Part shown: positions 1 through 7,663 of the stretch, in pieces
Layout: each line of letters starts with the position of its first letter
Numbering within the stretch: the first letter of the stretch is position 1
Source: CF-96 sp036269455
GTDB taxonomy: Bacteria > Chloroflexota > Dormibacteria > Aeolococcales > Aeolococcaceae
NCBI GenBank assembly: GCA_036269455.1
Contig: DATARS010000086.1
Span: 1-20,160 of the forward strand
Reading direction: 5' to 3'
Length of the DNA: 20,160 nucleotides
Notes under the pieces: generated by a model
What the model was told of the DNA's origin: nothing
What the model saw: only the letters and a program-made list of their open reading frames with translations
Database searches by the model: none
Translations under genes and position numbers: made by a program

Positions 1-12
1 TCTGAGGCTGCC

Positions 13-207
13 TCAGGCGCCGGCGACGATTCCCTCGGCGAGGGCGCGGGCGAGGCGGCTGGGCGACCAGGCGGCGAGCGCGGCGCGGGCGGCCTCGGCG
101 TTCTCCGGCTCGGCGAACTCCACCGCCAGGTGGGCCACGTCGAAGAGATCGTTGGTCAGCGAGTCGACGAGCGCCGTCGACAGGTCGGCGTTGGCCACCG
201 TGATCAT
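13..207 (-). CDS. Hypothetical 64-aa protein
   Basis: I do not recognise this family. The ATG start at 207 is preceded by AAGGGG about 9 nt upstream, and codon use is strongly G/C-ending (GCC, GAC, CTG, GTG) like its neighbours, which supports a real gene. The protein is small, acidic in its first half and alanine-rich at the C-terminus. There is no signal peptide, no convincing membrane segment and no cysteine. It lies 150 bp downstream of the response regulator on the same strand, so it may be distal in that operon or have its own promoter. Its function cannot be inferred. Confidence 0.5.
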   Translation of the reverse strand: MITVANADLSTALVDSLTNDLFDVAHLAVEFAEPENAEAARAALAAWSPSRLARALAEGIVAGA

Positions 208-337
208 GTCGGACTCACCCCTTCACACCAGGCGAATCCCCCCTGACCCGGAGGCTTCATCCCGAGAACGGACGAAACGCGTCTTTCTTGCTCGACGGAG
301 ACGCACCCAGCGGCGTGGTGTCCCCCGTCCCCCCGCG

Positions 338-354
338 TCGCCCGGACAGGGCGA
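338..354 (-). terminator. GC-rich hairpin after the response regulator
   Basis: A perfect 6-bp inverted repeat (TCGCCC / GGGCGA) with a 5-nt loop lies 3 nt beyond the stop codon of the response regulator gene. No T-tract follows, so it is at best a weak or factor-assisted terminator, or an mRNA 3'-end stabiliser. The rest of 208-357 shows no gene. Confidence 0.35.
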
Positions 355-357
355 ACG

Positions 358-741
358 CTACCCCGACACCGCGCCGACGAGCCGGCGGAGGGTGCCCGCG
401 AGGGTCGGGGCATCGAAGGGCTTGACCATGTAGACGATGCTTCCCAGTTCGAGGAGTTCGTCGATCTCGCCGTCGCGCTGGTGAGCGGTGAGCAGGACGA
501 TGGGGAGGTGCTCGAGGCCGGGGCGGGAGCGGGCGGCGCGGCAGAAGCCGTAGCCGTCGAGGCGGGGCATCATCAGGTCGGAGATGACGGCGTCGGGGAC
601 GAAGTCGGCGATGCGGTCGAGGCCTGCCTGGCCGTCACATGCGACGGCGACCTCGAAACCCTCGAGGGTCAGGCGAAGCTCCAGCACCTTGCGCAACGCG
701 GCATCGTCCTCGATGACGAGGACGCGGGGACGGGGGGGCAC
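358..741 (-). CDS. Single-domain response regulator (CheY-like receiver)
   Basis: A 127-aa stand-alone receiver domain that takes a phosphoryl group from a histidine kinase and signals through protein contacts. Visible residues are the acidic pair E11/D12-D13, phospho-acceptor D55 (ISDLMMPRLDG), switch T85 (LLTAH) and K107 (VKPF), all in canonical order. No output domain follows. I chose the GTG at 741 because it places the first beta strand (RVLVIEDD) right at the N-terminus; the in-frame start at 849 would overlap the ligase gene by about 100 bp. The gene begins 10 bp after the ligase stop, so the two are probably co-transcribed. No histidine kinase is in the window, so its partner is unknown. 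Confidence 0.9.
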   Translation of the reverse strand: MPPRPRVLVIEDDAALRKVLELRLTLEGFEVAVACDGQAGLDRIADFVPDAVISDLMMPRLDGYGFCRAARSRPGLEHLPIVLLTAHQRDGEIDELLELGSIVYMVKPFDAPTLAGTLRRLVGAVSG

Positions 742-751
742 GTCCTCGATG

Positions 752-2620
752 CTACTCCGCTGTCGCGGCCACCGAACTCGCGCCGGAGGCAGCGTCGCCG
801 GATTGAGACGAGGCCGTCGCGCGGTACAGGTCCTCGATCTCCGCGGCATACCGCTCGGCCACGACGGCGCGGCGCACCTTCATGGTCGGGGTGAGCTCCT
901 CACCGACCGTGAAGTCGTGGTCGAGGATGGTCCAGCGGCGGACCTGCTCGACGTGGGCGAGGGTGGCGTTGACGGCGGTGACGTGGGCCTCGAGGCGGGT
1001 GCGCTGGGCGCCGGCGTCGAGGCCGAGGGCGGCGACCTCGGCGGCGTCGACGGTGAGCAGCGCGGTGAGGTAGGGGCGGCGGTCGCCGATGACCACGGCG
1101 TTGGCGACCAGCGGGTGGTTCTTCAGCGCGGTCTCGATGTTGCTCGGCGAGATGTTCTTGCCGCCGGCGGTGATGATCAGGTCCTTCTTCCGGTCGGTGA
1201 TCCGCAGCGATCCGTCGGCGTCGATCTCGCCGACGTCGCCGGTGGCGAACCAGCCGTCCTCGGAGAGCACCGCGGCGGTGGCGGCGGGGTCGTGGAGGTA
1301 GCCGGCGAAGACGGTGGCGCCGCGGACCAGGATCTCGCCGTCGGCGGCGATGCGCAGCTCGATGCCGGGGAGCGCGGGGCCGACGGTGCCGAAGCGGGCG
1401 TGGCCCGGCCGGTTGAAGGTGGTCGCCCCGGTGGTCTCGCTGAGGCCGTAGACCTCGCAGATCTCCAGGCCGAGGGCGAGGAAGAAGCGGAGAACCTCGG
1501 GGGCGATGGGGGCGGCGCCGCTGGCGACCACCCGGGCCTGGTCGAGGCCGATCGCCTGGCGGACGCGGGCGAGGACGAGCCGCTCGGCGAGCGCGTGGCT
1601 CGCCGCCAGCCGGGGCGGCACCTGCCGGCCCGCCTGGCGGAGGTCGGCGACGCGCTCGCCGGTGGCGATGGCCCAGCGCCCCACCCGGCGCCGGCTCGGT
1701 GGCTGGCGCTCGAGCTCGCCGCGGATGCGGGCGGCCATCTTCTCCCAGACCCGGGGGACCCCGAAGAAGGTGGTGGGGCGCACCTCGCGGAGGTCCTCGC
1801 CGAGGCGATCGATGGCGCTGAACCAGGTGGGGTTGCCGATGACGTAGGAGCGGAACTCGCTCGCCAGCCGCTCGGCGATGTGGGCCAGAGGGAGGTAGGA
1901 GAGCACCCGGTCGTCGTCGTAGGCGGGCTCGAGCGACATGATCGCCCGCACCCCGGCGATGACGTTGGCGTGGGTGAGCATCACCGCCTTCGGCGGCCCG
2001 GTGGTGCCGCTGGTGTAGATCAGGGTGGCGACGTCCTCGGAGGCCACCGAGACGGCGCGGCGCTCGAGCTCGGAGGAGCGGGCGTCGAGCGCCTCCTGGC
2101 CGCGGCGCAGAGCCTCCTGCCAGGAGATCACCAGCCCGTCCTCGGAGACCGCCTGGGCGGCGTCGAGCACCACCACGCGGCGCAGCCGGGGCAGGCGGTC
2201 GCGCACCGAGAGAAGCCTGCCCAGGACGTCAGGGCCCTCGACGACCGCGAGCTCGCTCTGGGAGTGGTCGAGGATGTAGGCGGCCTGCTCCGCGCTCACG
2301 GTGAGGTAGACGGGCACCGGGCGGCAGCGGGCGCTGAGCACCGCCATGTCGGCGACGTGCCACTCGGGACGGTTGCCCGACCAGATGGCGACGTGCCCCT
2401 GCTCGGCGATCCCCTCCTCGACCAGCCAGGCCCCGAGGCGCCTCGACGCGTCGCCGAACTGCCGCCAGGTGACGGGCGCCCAGCGGCCGCCGGCGCGGAG
2501 CAGGAGCGAGGGCCGGTCGGGCCGCTCGCGGAGCTGGCGCCGGAACTGCTCGACCAGGGTGCTGGTGGCGGCCGGCATCGGGGCGGCTCGCGGCGGGGAG
2601 GCGGGAGCGGACGTGGGCAT
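752..2620 (-). CDS. Long-chain fatty acid--CoA ligase, AMP-forming (FadD/FAA1-like)
   Basis: This enzyme activates a carboxylic acid, probably a long-chain fatty acid, to the acyl-adenylate and then to acyl-CoA. All core motifs of the adenylate-forming superfamily are intact in the 622-aa protein: the P-loop YTSGTTGPPK at 202-211, YGLSETTG at 391-398, TGD at 460-462, the hinge region RITDRKKDLIITAGGKNISP (about 473-492) and the C-terminal catalytic lysine K581 in LTPTMKVRR. Length fits the long-chain subgroup. ATG 2620 is chosen although it lacks a clear SD. A more upstream start at 2716 would run into the divergent promoter region, and M15 (2578) is an alternative. The gene is divergent from DUF503 and lies 10 bp upstream of the receiver gene. 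Substrate chain length cannot be read from sequence. Confidence 0.93.
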   Translation of the reverse strand: MPTSAPASPPRAAPMPAATSTLVEQFRRQLRERPDRPSLLLRAGGRWAPVTWRQFGDASRRLGAWLVEEGIAEQGHVAIWSGNRPEWHVADMAVLSARCRPVPVYLTVSAEQAAYILDHSQSELAVVEGPDVLGRLLSVRDRLPRLRRVVVLDAAQAVSEDGLVISWQEALRRGQEALDARSSELERRAVSVASEDVATLIYTSGTTGPPKAVMLTHANVIAGVRAIMSLEPAYDDDRVLSYLPLAHIAERLASEFRSYVIGNPTWFSAIDRLGEDLREVRPTTFFGVPRVWEKMAARIRGELERQPPSRRRVGRWAIATGERVADLRQAGRQVPPRLAASHALAERLVLARVRQAIGLDQARVVASGAAPIAPEVLRFFLALGLEICEVYGLSETTGATTFNRPGHARFGTVGPALPGIELRIAADGEILVRGATVFAGYLHDPAATAAVLSEDGWFATGDVGEIDADGSLRITDRKKDLIITAGGKNISPSNIETALKNHPLVANAVVIGDRRPYLTALLTVDAAEVAALGLDAGAQRTRLEAHVTAVNATLAHVEQVRRWTILDHDFTVGEELTPTMKVRRAVVAERYAAEIEDLYRATASSQSGDAASGASSVAATAE

Positions 2621-2690
2621 TCCCGGAGCATACGTCCGCTTCCCGGTTTCGCCGCCCGCCGTCACCGGGGGGTCACGCAGCGCCCAAACC

Positions 2691-2707
2691 GACCGGTCTG
2701 CTAGCTT
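2691..2707 (+). promoter_or_regulatory. Possible promoter and palindrome before the DUF503-helicase pair
   Basis: The 98-bp divergent region 2621-2718 contains the perfect 8-bp palindrome GACCGGTC (2691-2698), then TAGCTT (2702-2707), a possible -10 hexamer 11 nt before the ATG at 2719. There is no SD before that ATG, so the mRNA may be leaderless or very short-leadered. No good -35 was found. GC-rich palindromes of this type are seen as TetR-family operators, but this assignment is inference. Confidence 0.3.
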
Positions 2708-2718
2708 GCTCGGCAACC

Positions 2719-3006
2719 ATGGTCATCGGCTCGCTCACCGTCACCATCCACGTCCCCGAGAGTCATTCCCTCAAGGAGAAGCGCCAGGTGGTGCAGTCGG
2801 TGGTCGCCCGGTTGCGGCGCACCTTCAACATCGCCGTCGCCGAGGTCGACGACCAGGACACCTGGCAGCTCGCCACCATCGGCATCGCCTGCGTCAGCAA
2901 CGAGGGCCGTCACGCCGACGAGATGTGCCAGAAGGTGCTGCGCCACCTCGAGAACGAGGACGAGGCGCAGGTCACCCGCTCGCGCTTCGAGCTGATTCAC
3001 GCATGA
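2719..3006 (+). CDS. DUF503 (YlxP-like) protein
   Basis: A 95-aa protein of the DUF503 family, represented by YlxP, which is commonly encoded near infB/rbfA and linked to ribosome or RNA metabolism without a settled biochemical role. Recognition rests on the N-terminal pattern IGSLTVTIHVPESHSLKEKR, the following VVQSVVARLRRTFN and the AEVDDQDTWQLATIGIACVS core. The length matches the family. It overlaps the helicase start by 4 bp (ATGA at 3003-3006), so translation is probably coupled. The pairing with an RNA-helicase-type protein fits a role in RNA or ribosome biology, but that is contextual inference. Confidence 0.88.
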   Translation: MVIGSLTVTIHVPESHSLKEKRQVVQSVVARLRRTFNIAVAEVDDQDTWQLATIGIACVSNEGRHADEMCQKVLRHLENEDEAQVTRSRFELIHA

Positions 3007-5435
3007 GCCTGCCGGCCGAGGCGGACACGGCAGGACACCTGGTAGACGGGTTCGCCGCCACCCTCCCCTTCACCCTCGACGACTTCCAGGTGGAGGCGCT
3101 GCACAAGCTCGAGTCGCACCGCGGGGTGCTGGTCAGCGCCCCCACCAGCAGCGGCAAGACGGTGGTCGCCGAGTACGCGATCTGGCGCGCGCTCGCCGCG
3201 CCGGCGCCGCTGCGCCACCCCCCGGGGGTGCCCTCGCACGTCATCTACACGACCCCGCTCAAGGCGCTCTCCAACCAGAAGTTCCACGACCTGCGCCGCC
3301 GCTACGGCGAGTCCAACGTCGGGCTGGTCACCGGTGAGCACACCGTCAACGACGGGGCGCCGGTGGTGGTGATGACCACCGAGATCCTGCGCAACGTCAT
3401 CTACGACGAGCCCCACCGCCTCGCCAGCGTCGGCGACGTGGTCCTCGACGAGATCCACTACATCGACGACTACCCGCGGGGCACGGTGTGGGAGGAGGTG
3501 ATCGTCCAGGCGCCGGCGCACATCCGCTTCATCGGGCTGTCGGCGACGATCAGCAACGTCGACGAGGTGGCGGCGTGGATGACCGGGCTGCGCGGCCCGG
3601 TGGCCACGGTGGTGCGCACCGAGCGGCCGGTCGAGCTGAAGCTGTGGCTGGCGATGGACAACGAGCTGCACCCGCTCTTCGACGAGCGCGGCCACGCCGC
3701 GCGGCGCACCATCGACCTGGCGCTGAACCAGGGCATCCATACCGAGCGGATGCGCTATGTGCGCCGCGCCCCGGACAACGACCTGCTCCACATCCTCGAG
3801 GCGCTGCGCGTCGCCCGGATGCTCCCGGCCATCTACTTCATCTTCTCCCGCCGCGGCTGCCGCGAGGCGGTGGCGCGCTGCGAGATCCACGGCGTCGACC
3901 TCACCACCGAGGACGAGAAGCGGCGGATCACCGCCCTCTACCGCGAGCGCCTCGACGCGGTCGAGGACGAGGACGAGCGCCGTGTCTTCCAGGAGGCGGC
4001 CTCGGAGCGGCTGCTGGTCCGCGGCGTGGCGATGCACCACGCCGGGATGCTCCCCTACGCCAAGGAGACCGTCGAGCAGCTCTTCCTCACCGGGCTGGTC
4101 AAGGTGGTCTTCGCCACCGAGACGCTGTCACTGGGGCTGAACATGCCGGCGCGCGCCTGCGTGCTGTCGTCGTTCACCAAGTTCGACGGCACCGGCTTCC
4201 ACGCGCTGCGCAGCTCCGAGCTCACCCAGCTGATGGGGCGCGCCGGCCGGCGCGGCATCGACACCCTGGGGCACGGCGTCATCCTCAAGGAGAGCGACGT
4301 CGACGTCCACGACATCTACGACGCCGCCATGGGCGAGGAGATGTCCGTGGTCTCCAAGTTCGCCCCCACCTACACCATGACCCTCAATCTGCTCCGCACC
4401 CGCACCGTCGAGGAGGCCGAGTCGCTGCTGGAGCGCTCCTTCGGCCAGTTCCAGAACCTGCAGCGCACCGAGCACTGGGTGCACCGCGAGCAGAACCTCA
4501 GAGAGCGGCTCGAGGACCTGAGCGCTCGTGTCTACCGGCATCCGCGGGTGCGCTGCACCGAGCGCACCCTGGTGCAGTTCCTCCGCGAGGAGAGCGACCT
4601 CGAGGCGCTGCAGTCGAAGCTGCGCCGGGCCAAGCGCGAGACCTGGAGGGACGGTCGCCGCGGCCGCTACGGCTCCCGCGCCGCCGACCCCGGCCAGCGC
4701 ACCGAGCAGATGCGCCGCCAGCTCAAGGAGCTGCAGTCGCGCCACGCCGGCAGCCCCTGCCGCGGCTGCCCCCACCTCGCCGACCACCGCGCCAACCATG
4801 TCGAGATCGCCTCCCTGCGCGAGACCCTCGAGGGCGGCGAGGAGGAGCTGCGCCGCGCTCGCGAGCGCTACCGCATCGAGTTCCACGCCTTCCGCGGCGT
4901 GCTCCACGACGCCGGCTTCCTCGCCAACGACCGCCCCACCCCTCTGGGGACGCTCGCGGCGTCGCTCTACGGCGAGAGCGCGCTCGTCGTCGCCCAGGCG
5001 ATCGAGGGCTCCTGGTTCGACGACCTCGAGCCCGCCGAGCTCGCCGCCACCCTGGTGATGCTCGTCGCCGAGGACCGCGGCCGCGACCACGGCCCGGTGC
5101 GCCGCCACTTCCCCACCGGGCGCGTCGAGCAGGGCTGGCGCATCCTCCGCAGCGCGCTGCACCACCTCGCCGTCCTCGAGCAGAAGCACCACATGGAGAC
5201 GCTGCGCCCGCTCTCGCTCGACTACATCACCGCCGCCTACCACTGGGCCGACGGGGTGCCGCTCTCGGAGATCGAAGCCCCCGCCGGCGCCGACGTCGGC
5301 GACGTGATCAAGGCGGTGAAGAACCTCTACTCGATGCTCCGCCAGGTCGAGCAGGTGATCCGCACCCGTCCGGTGCACGGCCTCATCGCCGCCACCCGCG
5401 ACCGCCTCGAGCGCGACCTGATCAGAAGGATCTGA
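3003..5435 (+). CDS. helY: Ski2/Mtr4-like DExH helicase (HelY type)
   Basis: An 810-aa superfamily 2 helicase of the Ski2-like group that also includes eukaryotic Ski2/Mtr4 and actinobacterial HelY; it probably remodels RNA using ATP. Visible motifs: Q-region (LDDFQVEAL, 25-33), motif I APTSSGKT (46-53), motif II DEIH (149-152), motif III SAT (180-182) and motif VI QLMGRAGRRG (409-418). The C-terminal part has the helical DSHCT-type character. Residues 586-599 hold C586-x2-C589-x-H591-x3-H595-x3-H599, inside a basic coiled insertion, and could bind zinc; from memory a similar CxxCP element occurs in actinobacterial HelY. The ATG lies inside the DUF503 stop (ATGA overlap). It is somewhat shorter than the roughly 900 aa of mycobacterial HelY. 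Confidence 0.92.
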   Translation: MSLPAEADTAGHLVDGFAATLPFTLDDFQVEALHKLESHRGVLVSAPTSSGKTVVAEYAIWRALAAPAPLRHPPGVPSHVIYTTPLKALSNQKFHDLRRRYGESNVGLVTGEHTVNDGAPVVVMTTEILRNVIYDEPHRLASVGDVVLDEIHYIDDYPRGTVWEEVIVQAPAHIRFIGLSATISNVDEVAAWMTGLRGPVATVVRTERPVELKLWLAMDNELHPLFDERGHAARRTIDLALNQGIHTERMRYVRRAPDNDLLHILEALRVARMLPAIYFIFSRRGCREAVARCEIHGVDLTTEDEKRRITALYRERLDAVEDEDERRVFQEAASERLLVRGVAMHHAGMLPYAKETVEQLFLTGLVKVVFATETLSLGLNMPARACVLSSFTKFDGTGFHALRSSELTQLMGRAGRRGIDTLGHGVILKESDVDVHDIYDAAMGEEMSVVSKFAPTYTMTLNLLRTRTVEEAESLLERSFGQFQNLQRTEHWVHREQNLRERLEDLSARVYRHPRVRCTERTLVQFLREESDLEALQSKLRRAKRETWRDGRRGRYGSRAADPGQRTEQMRRQLKELQSRHAGSPCRGCPHLADHRANHVEIASLRETLEGGEEELRRARERYRIEFHAFRGVLHDAGFLANDRPTPLGTLAASLYGESALVVAQAIEGSWFDDLEPAELAATLVMLVAEDRGRDHGPVRRHFPTGRVEQGWRILRSALHHLAVLEQKHHMETLRPLSLDYITAAYHWADGVPLSEIEAPAGADVGDVIKAVKNLYSMLRQVEQVIRTRPVHGLIAATRDRLERDLIRRI

Positions 5436-5436
5436 G

Positions 5437-5463
5437 CCCCTCCCCTCGCACAGGGGTCAGGGG
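5437..5463. terminator. Bidirectional hairpin between convergent genes
   Basis: CCCCTCCCCT (5437-5446) and AGGGGTCAGGGG (5452-5463) form two 5-bp G/C blocks with a 2-nt bulge and a 5-nt loop. The hairpin sits one base after the helicase stop, and its right arm contains the stop codon of the opposing gene. There is no T-tract on either side. The position suggests it separates the two convergent transcripts. Confidence 0.45.
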
Positions 5464-6287
5464 TTGTGGAAGAGCTTCTTGAACCGGAACGCCAGCCAGG
5501 GCCTGCGGCCGTAGGCGAGCGCCCCGCCCCGCGCGACCGCGGCCCAGGGGCTCATCCGGCCGTAGCCGACGAGCAGGAAGGCGAGTGGGTCGAAGGAGAT
5601 GTGGCAGTCGGCGCGGCGTTGCCCCAACGGCTCGCGCAGCGCGGCGCCGTGCAGCACCCGCATGGCGAAGCCGGTGCCGCCGCGGAGATGGAAGGCGAAG
5701 GTGAGGTCGAGGTCGCGGGTCGCCTCCGGCCGCACCGCCCGGGGCATCATCGTCGCCGCCGCCGGGACCACCAGCAGGGCCTCGGCGCGGGAGATCGGCC
5801 AGGGCCGGCGCAGGCTGACGGCGAGGTCGCGGCCGTGGATGAGCTGCTCGCCGAGCAGCAGCGCGGTGGCGGCGTCGAGCCGCAGTGAGGCGCCGTCGCC
5901 GTACCAGGGGGTGGCGACGAGGTGGTCCGCGGGCAGCCCCTCGCTGGCGCGGAGGAAGCCGCCGGCGGCCTCGCGGAGCAGCCGCGCGAGCGCCGCGGGC
6001 TCGCGCTCCGGCACCGCGGCGAGGGTGCTCGCCGTCATCGCCGCGAGCCGGAGGTGGAACTCGGGGAGGTCGGTGAGGTTGGCGTTCCAGCCGTCCATGT
6101 CGCCGCGCAGCGAGTCGCCGAAGGCGCGCAGACCGACCACCATGTGCGCGGCGGTCTCCGCGAGCGTCCAGCTGAGCCGGTCGGTGGCCCGGCCGGGCGC
6201 GTCGATGCCGCCGATGAGATCCCCGGCGCGGAAGGCCGCCGCCGCCAGCGCGGCGCGGGTCCGTTCGCCGTCCTCCCCCACCCTCAT
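5457..6287 (-). CDS. DinB/maleylpyruvate isomerase-type (MDMPI_N) protein
   Basis: A 276-aa protein with a four-helix DinB/MDMPI-type N-terminal domain (about 5-160) followed by a C-terminal region (about 165-276) that looks like the SCP2-like domain often fused to it. The pattern SWTLAETAAHMVVGLRAF supplies a metal-ligand histidine H48, and LLLGEQLIHGRDLA supplies E147 and H151, completing the usual H/E/H-type metal site. Family members use low-molecular-weight thiols such as mycothiol or have unknown reactions; the substrate here is not known. ATG 6287 is chosen because GGGGGAGG lies 5 nt upstream. The preceding GTG (6290) is also in frame. It is the last gene of the three-gene operon with UDG and the 162-aa protein. 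Confidence 0.75.
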   Translation of the reverse strand: MRVGEDGERTRAALAAAAFRAGDLIGGIDAPGRATDRLSWTLAETAAHMVVGLRAFGDSLRGDMDGWNANLTDLPEFHLRLAAMTASTLAAVPEREPAALARLLREAAGGFLRASEGLPADHLVATPWYGDGASLRLDAATALLLGEQLIHGRDLAVSLRRPWPISRAEALLVVPAAATMMPRAVRPEATRDLDLTFAFHLRGGTGFAMRVLHGAALREPLGQRRADCHISFDPLAFLLVGYGRMSPWAAVARGGALAYGRRPWLAFRFKKLFHNP

Positions 6288-6304
6288 CACGGCCTCCCCC
6301 TGGG

Positions 6305-6793
6305 CTAGTCCCGCCGCTCCTCGCTGACCATCGACTCGGGGACGCTCACCACCCGGTAGGGGAGATCGGTGATGTCGTAGTAGCGCACCGGTTTGCCGAG
6401 GCGCTTGGCGATGCCGATCTGCACCTTGACGCCGAGGGAGAGATTGCCGAAGACCCAGAGCTGGTCACAGCGCACGATCAGGTTGTTGAGCGCCTCCCGC
6501 ACCACGTCCTTGGGGACGGTGTGCAGCAGGTAGTAGTCGAAGAGCATGAACGGGGTCAGGGGCACGAAGCCCTCGTCGAGCACGAACTTGGTGATGTGGG
6601 CGCGCCAGAAGAAGTTGCGATTGCTCATCCCCACATAGACGAGCTGCCGGGGACGGCGCAGAGTTCGTTCCGCCTGCTCGGCGGGACTGGCCTTGGGGGT
6701 GGGAGCGAAGATGCGCTCGAGGATCTCCTCGGCGTTCTTGGTTGCGCTCACCATCCCGGTGACGGGCGGCTCGGGCTCGGTGAAATCAGGCAC
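6305..6793 (-). CDS. Nucleoside 2-deoxyribosyltransferase-like protein
   Basis: A 162-aa protein whose core resembles the nucleoside 2-deoxyribosyltransferase/DUF4406-type Rossmann-like fold: LVYVGMSNRNFFW (51-63), a helix leading to DEGFVPLTPF, and a terminal block CDQLWVFGNLSLGVKVQIGIA (109-129) followed by GKPVRYYDI. In catalytic family members the residue in the G-x-x-x-E-I-x-x-A position is a nucleophilic glutamate; here it is Q125, so normal glycosyl transfer may be lost. The family call is from pattern memory and is distant. GTG 6793, 6 nt after the UDG stop, is chosen; ATG 6754 is an alternative but has no SD. The N-terminal 45 residues look disordered. It sits between a DNA glycosylase and an MDMPI protein. 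Confidence 0.6.
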   Translation of the reverse strand: MPDFTEPEPPVTGMVSATKNAEEILERIFAPTPKASPAEQAERTLRRPRQLVYVGMSNRNFFWRAHITKFVLDEGFVPLTPFMLFDYYLLHTVPKDVVREALNNLIVRCDQLWVFGNLSLGVKVQIGIAKRLGKPVRYYDITDLPYRVVSVPESMVSEERRD

Positions 6794-6799
6794 GGGCTC

Positions 6800-7510
6800 T
6801 CAGTCGTCGGCGTCCGGCAACCGCGGGATCTTAGCATCGCCACGCGGCGTCAGAGGCTCGCGCGTGTCACAACTCCAGTCGAGCAGCCGGCCCAGGCGCC
6901 GGAGCGCCGCCTCGAGCCGGCGGCGCCGCTCCGGGTCGTTGAGCCAGCGGCTCTGCCCGGAGGGATGGGGCAGGGGCAGGAGCAGCCGCTCGACCCCGGG
7001 GGACGCATCCTCCACGGCCGCACCGGCGGCGTCGAAGGTGCGGCCGACCGCGTCGTCGAGGCGCATGGCCGGCAGCAGCCGGGAGAGTGCGAGGCCGCCG
7101 ACGGGGAGCACCAGGCGCGGCGCGAGGAGGCGGTGGACCGCGTCGAGCCAGGGGGCGCAGAGGGCGACCTCGGCGGGGGTGGGACGGCGGTCGCCGGAGC
7201 CGTCGGGCCGGCGGCCGGGGAAGCAGGTGGTGGTCGAGGTGATCCACACCCGGGCGCGGAAGTCCTCCTCGTCGCGGAAGCCGGCCCTCAGCATCCAGCG
7301 CACGAGCTCGCGGCCGGCGCGCCCTGCGAAGGGCCGCGTCACGTCGTGCTCGACGGGGCCCGGCGCCTGGCCCACCAGGAGGATGCGCTGCCCCGGCCGG
7401 CCGCTGAAGACGGGCCGCGCGACGGCGATCAGCCCGGCGTCCGCGCAGCGGGTGCAGGCGCGGTGGGCGGCGACCAGCTCCTCCAGCCCGCCCGCGCGCC
7501 GCTCTGCCAC
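6800..7510 (-). CDS. Uracil-DNA glycosylase, Fe-S family 4/5-like
   Basis: A 236-aa base-excision repair enzyme of the UDG superfamily that would remove uracil, or related deaminated bases, from DNA. Four cysteines spaced as in 4Fe-4S UDGs are present: C19 and C22 (CTRC), C96 (TSTTTCFPG) and C118. Motif 1 reads GQAPGPVEHD (47-56), followed by RPFAGRAGREL, and motif 2 is LPHPSGQSRW near the C-terminus. The start is GTG 7510 with no SD, only a few residues before the first cysteine pair, as expected for the family. It is the first gene of the minus-strand operon. Family 4 versus family 5 is not resolved: GQAPG resembles family 4 GEAPG with Q replacing E. Confidence 0.88.
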   Translation of the reverse strand: MAERRAGGLEELVAAHRACTRCADAGLIAVARPVFSGRPGQRILLVGQAPGPVEHDVTRPFAGRAGRELVRWMLRAGFRDEEDFRARVWITSTTTCFPGRRPDGSGDRRPTPAEVALCAPWLDAVHRLLAPRLVLPVGGLALSRLLPAMRLDDAVGRTFDAAGAAVEDASPGVERLLLPLPHPSGQSRWLNDPERRRRLEAALRRLGRLLDWSCDTREPLTPRGDAKIPRLPDADD

Positions 7511-7580
7511 GGCCGGATTGTCGCAGCCGCCCGGCGGCGCTCCGGCGCTTCCCCCGCTGGGCCCGGATCGCGTGGAGGCG

Positions 7581-7586
7581 TATGAT
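7581..7586 (+). promoter_or_regulatory. Possible -10 element upstream of the membrane protein gene
   Basis: TATGAT lies 78 nt before the ATG at 7664 in the 153-bp divergent gap 7511-7663. No good -35 is visible. The same bases include an ATG with GGAGG 3 nt upstream, so this may instead be the start of a 29-codon leader ORF (see findings). Confidence 0.3.
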
Positions 7587-7663
7587 CAGCGCAGCCGCCA
7601 GCCCCGACGACGTCCCTGCCGGGCGGTGTCCACTCCCGCACAGCAGGTCGACGCGTCCCGAGG

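Noticed and set aside
204..260. Possible 18-codon leader ORF overlapping the start of the 64-aa gene
   Set aside because: An ATG at about 260 and an ATGA overlap at 204-207 exist, but there is no clear SD and no amino acid pattern of an attenuator peptide.
584..2704. Very long open frame on the plus strand opposite the acyl-CoA ligase
   Set aside because: It lies antisense to a gene with all family motifs; its product is Gly/Ala/Val/Asp-rich low complexity, the usual result of GC-rich codon bias.
3488..5482. Long open frame in another plus-strand phase inside the helicase
   Set aside because: It is a shadow frame, very Arg/Pro/Gly-rich, with no motif; the helicase frame carries every expected motif.
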